From: Clostridia bacterium | GTDB lineage: Bacteria > Bacillota > Clostridia > Christensenellales > Maliibacteriaceae | NCBI GenBank assembly: GCA_017935825.1 | Contig: JAGBGW010000004.1 | Coordinates: 1 to 11,061 of the forward strand | DNA length: 11,061 nucleotides | Direction of reading: 5' to 3' | Shown here: piece after piece, positions 5,836 to 11,061 of the stretch | Position numbering within the stretch: the first letter of the stretch is position 1 | Layout of the letters: each line of letters opens with the position of its first letter | Made by a program: the position numbers and the translations under genes | Notes under the pieces: generated by a model | What the model saw: only the letters and a program-made list of their open reading frames with translations | Databases searched by the model: none | Told to the model about the DNA's origin: nothing

Positions 5836-7881
5836 ATGCAGTATTCCGTTGCACTGGCAGGCAACCCCAACGTGGGCAAAAGCACGCTGTTTAACGCCCT
5901 GACAGGCTTACATCAGCACACGGGCAACTGGCCCGGAAAGACGGTGGCAAGCGCTGTGGGAGCCTTTGAGATGGGCTCAAGTACCGTCACGCTGCAGGAT
6001 ATCCCCGGCGCATACTCCCTGCTTGCCCATTCTCCCGAGGAGGAGGTGGCGCGTGATGCGCTGTGCTTCACCGACCACGACTGCACGGTGGTGGTCTGCG
6101 ACGGCGCCTGCCTTGCAAGAAATCTTTTGCTTGTACTGCAGGTGATGGAAATCAGCCGCCGCGTGGTGGTGTGTATCAATCTGATGGACGAGGTGAAGAA
6201 AAAAGGGATCACTCTCGACCCGGATGTCCTTTCCCGCAACCTCGGTGTGCCCGTGATCGGCATCACCGCAAGGAAAAAGCGTACATTACCTGCATTTTTT
6301 GATACATTGCAAAATGCACTGAACACCCCACCCATACAGCACTTTGCCCTCCCATTGGATTCTGCGATCGAAGATGCCGCCGCCATGGTCGAAGAACATT
6401 TACCCAACGTTTTCCCCGTTCCGCGCAGGTGGTTTGCTTTGCGCTTGTTGGAAAGCGAAAGTTTTTTTGATACCTACTGCGCACAGGCAATGTTGGATGA
6501 AACAGAAAAAGAAAAGCTTTTTTCCCCCATCCAAAGAGCAAAAGAATTGTTACATGCACAAGGTATCGATGATAAGGAATTGTCCGACCGCATTGCCAAT
6601 CGATTCTACCAAACGGCACAACGGATGATGGATGGCGTGATCGTTGAAAACGGCGCATCTTACAGCAAACGTGATCGGGCATTTGACCGCATTTTGACGG
6701 GCAAGTACACCGCCTACCCCTGCATGCTGGTGCTGTTTTGCCTGATGCTGTATCTGACCATCAAGGGGGCAAATTATCCGTCACAGGTTTTATCAAAGCT
6801 TTTGTTTTCCCTGCAGGATCGATTAAGTCTTTGGCTGTCCCCCATTCTGCCAAAATTCCTGCACGACCTGCTCATTTTTGGCATGTACCGTACCCTTGCC
6901 TGGGTTGTGTCGGTAATGCTGCCGCCGATGGCGATTTTCTTTCCGCTTTTTACATTGCTGGAGGATGCAGGCTACCTGCCCCGCATTGCCTACAATCTGG
7001 ATTGGCCCTTTGCCGCCTGCGGTGCCTGCGGCAAACAGGCGCTTTGCATGTGCATGGGACTTGGCTGCAACGCGGTGGGCGTGACAGGCTGCCGCATCAT
7101 CGACTCCAAGAGGGAACGAATGCTGGCGATCTTAACCAACGTCTTTATGCCCTGCAACGGTCGGTTTCCCACGCTCATTGCACTGATCTCCATCTTCTTC
7201 ATCGGCGCGGCAAATGCGTGGGTATCGGCACTGTATGTGACGGGATTTCTCATTTTTGCCGTTCTTATCACGCTCGTCTGCACCAAAATACTGCATAAAA
7301 CACTGTTTCGGGGACTGACCTCCTCCTTTACATTGGAGCTGCCCTCCTATCGTACACCGCAGTTTTCACAGGTATTCATCCGAAGTATTCTGGACAGAAC
7401 CTTGTTTGTCTTAGGCAGAGCCGCCGGCATCGCCGCACCGGCAGGTCTGATGCTGTTTCTCATTGCAAACATTGATTTAGGCGATCAAAGTCTCCTTGCC
7501 CACATGACGGAATTCTTCGATCCCTTCGCGCGGCTGTTTTCACTGGACGGCGTGATTTTTACCGCGTTCCTCTTATCACTGCCGGCCAATGAGATTTTCA
7601 TTCCCATCATGCTGATGGGCTACTTAAACCTTGGCATGCTGCAGGACTACACCTCCCTTTCCGCACTGGGAGAAACACTTGCCGCCGCAGGCTGGACCCC
7701 TGTAACCGCCATTTGCGTATGCATCTTCACCGTTTGCCACTTTCCCTGTTCCACCACGCTTTTGACCATCAAAAAGGAGACAGGGTCCTGGGGGTGGACG
7801 GCGCTTGCCGCGATCCTCCCTACCACTGTGGGCATTCTTGTTTGCAGTATCGTCACAATTTGTGCGAAAATACTGATTTGA
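5836..7881 (+). CDS. feoB: FeoB, ferrous iron permease with N-terminal G domain
   Basis: FeoB is the inner-membrane Fe(II) transporter. This 681-residue copy has an N-terminal GTPase domain: G1 GNPNVGKS (9-16), G2 Thr in GNWPGKTV, G3 DIPG (55-58), G4 NLMD (115-118) and a G5-like TAR (144-146). A helical spacer of about residues 170-285 follows, then a membrane domain with many hydrophobic helices from about 292 to the end. Gate-like segments are GLGCNAVGVTGCRII (408-422) and MPCNGRFPTLIAL (438-450). The membrane part is cysteine-rich: Cys395, 398, 404, 406, 411, 419 and 440, plus 628, 634 and 638. This resembles a Clostridia subclass of FeoB rather than the 773-residue E. coli type. AAAGGAGG (5822-5829) overlaps the feoA stop and precedes the ATG. 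The spacer-coding part (about 6280-6680) is more AT-rich than the rest. No terminator was seen after the stop. Confidence 0.97.
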   Translation: MQYSVALAGNPNVGKSTLFNALTGLHQHTGNWPGKTVASAVGAFEMGSSTVTLQDIPGAYSLLAHSPEEEVARDALCFTDHDCTVVVCDGACLARNLLLVLQVMEISRRVVVCINLMDEVKKKGITLDPDVLSRNLGVPVIGITARKKRTLPAFFDTLQNALNTPPIQHFALPLDSAIEDAAAMVEEHLPNVFPVPRRWFALRLLESESFFDTYCAQAMLDETEKEKLFSPIQRAKELLHAQGIDDKELSDRIANRFYQTAQRMMDGVIVENGASYSKRDRAFDRILTGKYTAYPCMLVLFCLMLYLTIKGANYPSQVLSKLLFSLQDRLSLWLSPILPKFLHDLLIFGMYRTLAWVVSVMLPPMAIFFPLFTLLEDAGYLPRIAYNLDWPFAACGACGKQALCMCMGLGCNAVGVTGCRIIDSKRERMLAILTNVFMPCNGRFPTLIALISIFFIGAANAWVSALYVTGFLIFAVLITLVCTKILHKTLFRGLTSSFTLELPSYRTPQFSQVFIRSILDRTLFVLGRAAGIAAPAGLMLFLIANIDLGDQSLLAHMTEFFDPFARLFSLDGVIFTAFLLSLPANEIFIPIMLMGYLNLGMLQDYTSLSALGETLAAAGWTPVTAICVCIFTVCHFPCSTTLLTIKKETGSWGWTALAAILPTTVGILVCSIVTICAKILI

Positions 7882-7905
7882 ACGGCACTTCGTCCATTCT
7901 GTTGA

Positions 7906-7947
7906 TTGACATGCAGGGTCTTATCACTGTAAAATAGAAGCAGTGAT
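7906..7947 (+). promoter_or_regulatory. Promoter with a dyad operator around the -10 box, upstream of the esterase
   Basis: A perfect -35 box TTGACA (7906-7911) is followed after 18 bases by TAAAAT (7930-7935), which matches the -10 consensus at five of six positions. A perfect inverted repeat, ATCACTG (7923-7929) and CAGTGAT (7941-7947), brackets the -10 box with an 11-base centre. A repressor bound there would block RNA polymerase. No T-run follows the second arm, so a terminator role is unlikely. The regulator is unknown. Confidence 0.7.
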
Positions 7948-7992
7948 TTGACGTAATTTACAATTTCATACACAACAGAAAGGACGATTTTT

Positions 7993-9069
7993 ATGCTGAA
8001 CAAAGAACTTGAACGCCGCGGCGTACCCATGCCCCAGGCTGCAACCAAAGAAGATTGGGAGGCTATGCGCCCCGAAGTCAAAGAAATGCTGCTGAAAGGG
8101 GAATTCGGCTATTTCTTCCCCAAGCCCGATAAGGTAACCTATACCGACGTCACCACCTGGGCAGAAGAAGAAGTCTTCATGGGCGGCAACCATGACAAGT
8201 ACACCATCGAAGTATCTGTAGAATACGAAGGCAGAAAGGGTTCCTTCCCCTTCAATATCGCAGTGCCCCACGTTGGCCGTCCCTGCCCCACCTTTGTTGC
8301 CATCAACTTTGAAGGCGGTCTGCTTTATAAGTACCAGCCCACCGAAGAGATTCTGGACAACGGCTTTGCCATCGCATACTTCTGCTACAATGACGTCACC
8401 CAGGATAACGGTGACTTCAACGATAAGCTGGCTTATGTGCTCTACGGCGGCCGCGAGCGCGAAGCTGCAGAGGCAGGCAAGATCAGCATCTGGTCCTGGG
8501 CTGCACAGCTTGTGATGGATTATCTGCAGACCTGCGACTTTGTGGATAAGAAGAATATCGCCGTCATCGGTCATTCCCGTTTGGGCAAGACCGCACTGCT
8601 GACCGGTGCATTTGACGAGCGTTTTGCATTTGTCATTTCCAACGACTCCGGCTGCAGCGGCGCTGCAATTTCCCGCGACAAGGGCGGCGAACGCATCGAT
8701 GCGATCCTGACCCGTTTCCCCTACTGGTTCTGCAAAAACTATGCCAAGTACGCAGGCAAGGAAGAGGATCTGCCCTTCGACCAGAACTGGCTGCTGTCCC
8801 TTGTAGCACCCAGAAAGCTTCTGGTGGCAAGTGCCAGCGGCGACAAGTGGGCTGACCCCGATTCCGAATACCTTGGCGCATATGCAGCATCTAAGACCTG
8901 GAACCTGTACGGCGGCCGTGGTTTTGCAGGCGTCAACCGTCTGCCCCTGCCCGGCGAGGACTTCTACAACGGCGATGTCACCTATCATCAGCGTGACGGC
9001 AAGCACTTCCTGTCCCGTTATGACTGGGCTCGCTACATGGCCTACATCAAAGCAAATCTGAATAAGTGA
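7993..9069 (+). CDS. CE15-type (glucuronoyl esterase-like) alpha/beta hydrolase, apparently cytosolic
   Basis: CE15 enzymes hydrolyse esters of 4-O-methyl-glucuronic acid in hemicellulose. This 358-residue protein carries the bacterial CE15 pattern: VIGHSRLGKTALL (191-203, nucleophile Ser195), FVISNDSGCSGAAISR (213-228), RFPYWFCKNY (241-250), LPFDQNWLLSLVAPRK (260-275), SGDKWADPDSEYL (282-294) and RDGKHFLSRYDW (334-345, probable catalytic His338). The catalytic acid is uncertain; Asp218, 23 residues after Ser195, is one candidate, with Glu233 or Asp287 as alternatives. There is no signal peptide or membrane segment, whereas well-studied CE15 enzymes are secreted. An intracellular carbohydrate ester or another acyl ester may be the real substrate. 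AAAGGA lies eight bases before the ATG. It appears to be monocistronic, with its own promoter and terminator. Confidence 0.82.
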   Translation: MLNKELERRGVPMPQAATKEDWEAMRPEVKEMLLKGEFGYFFPKPDKVTYTDVTTWAEEEVFMGGNHDKYTIEVSVEYEGRKGSFPFNIAVPHVGRPCPTFVAINFEGGLLYKYQPTEEILDNGFAIAYFCYNDVTQDNGDFNDKLAYVLYGGREREAAEAGKISIWSWAAQLVMDYLQTCDFVDKKNIAVIGHSRLGKTALLTGAFDERFAFVISNDSGCSGAAISRDKGGERIDAILTRFPYWFCKNYAKYAGKEEDLPFDQNWLLSLVAPRKLLVASASGDKWADPDSEYLGAYAASKTWNLYGGRGFAGVNRLPLPGEDFYNGDVTYHQRDGKHFLSRYDWARYMAYIKANLNK

Positions 9070-9074
9070 TCATC

Positions 9075-9106
9075 AAAAGGCGCAGGGATATCCCTGCGCC
9101 TTTTTT
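9075..9106 (+). terminator. Strong intrinsic terminator after the esterase
   Basis: GGCGCAGGG and CCCTGCGCC pair around an ATAT loop (9079-9100). The stem is extended by four A-T pairs and followed by six T's (9101-9106). It begins six bases after the esterase stop. Confidence 0.95.
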
Positions 9107-9147
9107 GGATTTTCCACTGACAACTTTGCAAATAAAGGAGCAACTCT

Positions 9148-11061
9148 ATGCAGCCAAAAGAAGGCTATACGCTGGGCATTCTGCCGCCCATTGACTATCG
9201 CGATGTATTTTCCGCACAGGGCAACCGTCTTGTGCGCCGTTTTGATGCCGAAGTGCTTTGGATCGAAGGCTGGGGTAAAAACTCTCTGCGCGTGCGTGCC
9301 GCAAAAATGCCCGCCATGCCCGAGGATGACTGGGCGCTGACCTACCCTGCCGAGAACAACGCGGAAATCCAGATCGCAGACGACTTTGCCGTCATCACCA
9401 ACGGCAAGATCACCGCGCGCGTCACCGCAGCAGGACAGATCACTTTCTACAACGACAAGGGCGAGGTCCTGCTTGACGAATACATGCGAAACCGCAAGGA
9501 CATCACCGCCCCCAACTGCTCGTCGCTGGATATCGAAGCAAGAGAATTCCGCGGTATTGCAGGCGGCGACTATCAACTGACAGTCCGCTTTGAATCCAAC
9601 CCCAACGAAAAAATCTACGGCATGGGTCAGTACCAGCAGGCACTGCTGAATATCAAGGGCTGTGAGCTGGAACTGGCGCACCGCGATTCCCAGTCCAGTG
9701 TGCCGTTTATGATCTCCGACCTTGGTTACGGCTTCCTTTGGAACAATCCTGCCGTAGGTCGTGTCACCTTTGGCCGCAACGTCACCACTTGGGTGGCATC
9801 TTCTTCCAAAAAGTGCGATTACTGGATCACCTGTGAGGATACCCCTTGGGAAATCGAGCGTAATTACGCCGACGTGACGGGTCACGTGCCCATGATGCCC
9901 GACTTTGCAATGGGCTTTTGGCAGAGCAAGCTGCGCTACCAGTCTCAGGAAGAGCTTTTGAACGTGGCGCGGGAATATCACAGACGTGGTCTGCCCCTGG
10001 CAGTCATCGTTGCAGACTTCTTCCACTGGAAGCATCAGGGCGACTGGGCATTTGACGAAAAATACTGGCCCGACATCGACGGCATGGTGAAAGAACTGGA
10101 AGAAATGGGCACAAAGCTCATGGTCTCCATCTGGCCCACGGTGGAATCGGGGTCCGTCAACTACTACGACCTGCTCAATCGCGGCTATCTGATCCGCACC
10201 GAGCGTGGTATGCGTGTCAGCATGAACTTCATGCACGAGACCATCCACTACGATGCCACCAATCCCGATGCGCAGAAGTTCGTCTGGGACATCTGCAAGC
10301 GCAACTATTTCGATCACGGCATCGAGCTGTTCTGGCTGGACGAGGCAGAGCCTGAATACGGCGTGTACGATTTTGAAAACTACCGCTACTTCTTAGGAAG
10401 CGACCTGCAAATCGGCAACGTCTACCCCAGAGAGTACATCCGCGGTTTCTACGAAGGCTTGAAAGAAAACGGCATCGAGAACCCCATCAGCCTGACCCGC
10501 TGCGCATGGGCAGGCTCCCAGAAATATGGGTCGTTGGTTTGGTCGGGCGATATCCACTCCTCCTTCCAGGCACTGCGTGAACAGCTTTGCGCAGGCTTGA
10601 ACATGTCCCTTGCAGGCATCCCCTGGTGGACCACTGACATCGGCGGCTTCCATGGTGGTGTGACCGAAGACCCTGACTTTAGAGAATTACTGGTACGCTG
10701 GTTCCAATTTGGTACCTTCTGTCCTGTTATGCGTCTCCACGGCTGCCGTCAACCGGGTCAGACTATCATCAACAAGGCTGGTGAGGTTCGTGAATGGACT
10801 GGTGCTGATAACGAGGTATGGAGCTTTGGTGAAGAAGCATACCCAATCCTTGTAAAATTTATCAATATTCGTGAGAAAATGCGTGATTATACAAGAAGTC
10901 TCATGGAAGAAACTCATAAGAAGGGCTCCCCGATTATGCGAGCACTCTTCTATGGATTCCCAGAAGACAAAAATTGCTGGGATATTAAGGACTCTTATAT
11001 GTTTGGTTCCGACATCCTTGTCGCTCCGATTTGTCATGAGCATATGACAAGCCGTAGCGTA
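9148..11061 (+). CDS. GH31 glycoside hydrolase, alpha-xylosidase/alpha-glucosidase type, 3' end outside window
   Basis: GH31 enzymes remove alpha-linked xylose or glucose from the non-reducing end of oligosaccharides by a retaining mechanism. The frame is open for 638 codons to the last base, so the C-terminus is missing. An N-terminal beta-sandwich (to about residue 250, including NEKIYGMGQYQ at 153-163) precedes the (beta/alpha)8 barrel. GIELFWLDEAEPE (391-403) gives nucleophile Asp398, and SLVWSGDIHSSF (462-473) gives acid/base Asp468. Also seen are IVADFFHWKHQGDWAF (287-302), IPWWTTDIGGFHGG (491-504) and FCPVMRLHG. The WLDEAEPE form resembles XylS-type alpha-xylosidases, but specificity cannot be settled by reading. 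No signal peptide is visible, so it is probably cytosolic. AAAGGAG (9134-9140) lies seven bases before the ATG. No convincing promoter was seen between the preceding terminator and the start. From about codon 512 base composition and codon choice change sharply while the protein stays in family. Confidence 0.93.
   Translation, partial: MQPKEGYTLGILPPIDYRDVFSAQGNRLVRRFDAEVLWIEGWGKNSLRVRAAKMPAMPEDDWALTYPAENNAEIQIADDFAVITNGKITARVTAAGQITFYNDKGEVLLDEYMRNRKDITAPNCSSLDIEAREFRGIAGGDYQLTVRFESNPNEKIYGMGQYQQALLNIKGCELELAHRDSQSSVPFMISDLGYGFLWNNPAVGRVTFGRNVTTWVASSSKKCDYWITCEDTPWEIERNYADVTGHVPMMPDFAMGFWQSKLRYQSQEELLNVAREYHRRGLPLAVIVADFFHWKHQGDWAFDEKYWPDIDGMVKELEEMGTKLMVSIWPTVESGSVNYYDLLNRGYLIRTERGMRVSMNFMHETIHYDATNPDAQKFVWDICKRNYFDHGIELFWLDEAEPEYGVYDFENYRYFLGSDLQIGNVYPREYIRGFYEGLKENGIENPISLTRCAWAGSQKYGSLVWSGDIHSSFQALREQLCAGLNMSLAGIPWWTTDIGGFHGGVTEDPDFRELLVRWFQFGTFCPVMRLHGCRQPGQTIINKAGEVREWTGADNEVWSFGEEAYPILVKFINIREKMRDYTRSLMEETHKKGSPIMRALFYGFPEDKNCWDIKDSYMFGSDILVAPICHEHMTSRSV
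10681..11061 (+). other. Low-GC segment of the GH31 gene with different codon usage
   Basis: By hand count, GC is about 45% here against about 55% in the preceding 420 bases. Third-position GC falls from about 73% (102 of 140 codons) to about 43% (54 of 127). Proline changes from mostly CCC to CCT/CCA/CCG, glycine from GGC towards GGT and GGA, and arginine from mostly CGC to mostly CGT. The reading frame and GH31 identity are kept. Either recombination within the gene or a false contig join would explain it. Confidence 0.75.

Noticed and set aside
7948..7964. TTGACG and TACAAT just upstream of the esterase as a second promoter
   Set aside because: The two hexamers are only five bases apart, and neither has a partner at proper spacing.
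7966..9006. A 346-codon open frame antisense to the esterase gene
   Set aside because: The plus-strand frame has a consensus promoter, a ribosome binding site, CE15 motifs and a terminator. The antisense frame has none of these.
9073..10317. A 414-codon open frame antisense to the GH31 gene
   Set aside because: The plus strand here carries the GH31 N-terminal domain and most of the catalytic barrel up to just before the nucleophile. The antisense frame also reads across the strong terminator at 9075-9106.

Overview
The window looks like chromosomal DNA from a low-to-medium-GC Gram-positive anaerobe of the Clostridia (Firmicutes), plausibly a gut species. The evidence is a sortase-type surface protein with a PPKTG sorting signal, strong AGGAGG-type ribosome binding sites, a Clostridia-like FeoA/FeoB pair with a cysteine-rich permease, and cytosolic carbohydrate-active enzymes. 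Genus cannot be fixed from the sequence alone. No RNA genes, CRISPR arrays, insertion sequences, phage genes or replication origins were seen, and no intergenic gap exceeds about 150 bases.

Layout. (1) 1-3975 (+): the 3' part of a very large cell-wall-anchored adhesin or pilus-tip-like protein. It carries the end of a vWA-like domain, a long beta-rich region, two Cna-B-like domains, four tandem FctA-type isopeptide domains, a proline-rich stalk, a sorting signal and a membrane anchor. Its start lies outside the window. (2) A hairpin terminator that works in both directions separates it from a convergent block on the minus strand. That block holds a one-component regulator fusing an XRE-type HTH to a desulfoferrodoxin-like module (4033-4638) and, upstream of it, a NagB-family sugar-phosphate deaminase/isomerase (4717-5451). 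(3) Divergent from these is a tight feoA-feoB ferrous iron uptake operon (5596-7881). (4) A sigma-70 promoter with a dyad around its -10 box drives a monocistronic CE15-type esterase with no signal peptide (7993-9069), which ends in a strong terminator. (5) A GH31 alpha-xylosidase/alpha-glucosidase-type enzyme starts at 9148 and runs off the window end.

How the genes fit together. FeoA/FeoB import Fe(II). The neighbouring HTH protein keeps a complete four-cysteine desulforedoxin site but has a partly lost superoxide reductase site, so it is a candidate iron or redox sensor. Its targets are unknown; its own promoter and the nagB/feoA divergent region are the obvious ones to test. The CE15 and GH31 enzymes are both apparently cytosolic and would suit intracellular trimming of imported hemicellulose-type oligosaccharides. 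NagB-like activity would feed amino sugars into glycolysis.

Two things stand out most: the HTH-desulfoferrodoxin fusion, and an abrupt composition change inside the GH31 gene at about 10,650-10,690. There the reading frame and protein family continue, but hand-counted GC3 drops from about 73% to about 43%. This means either a mosaic gene or a chimeric contig join.
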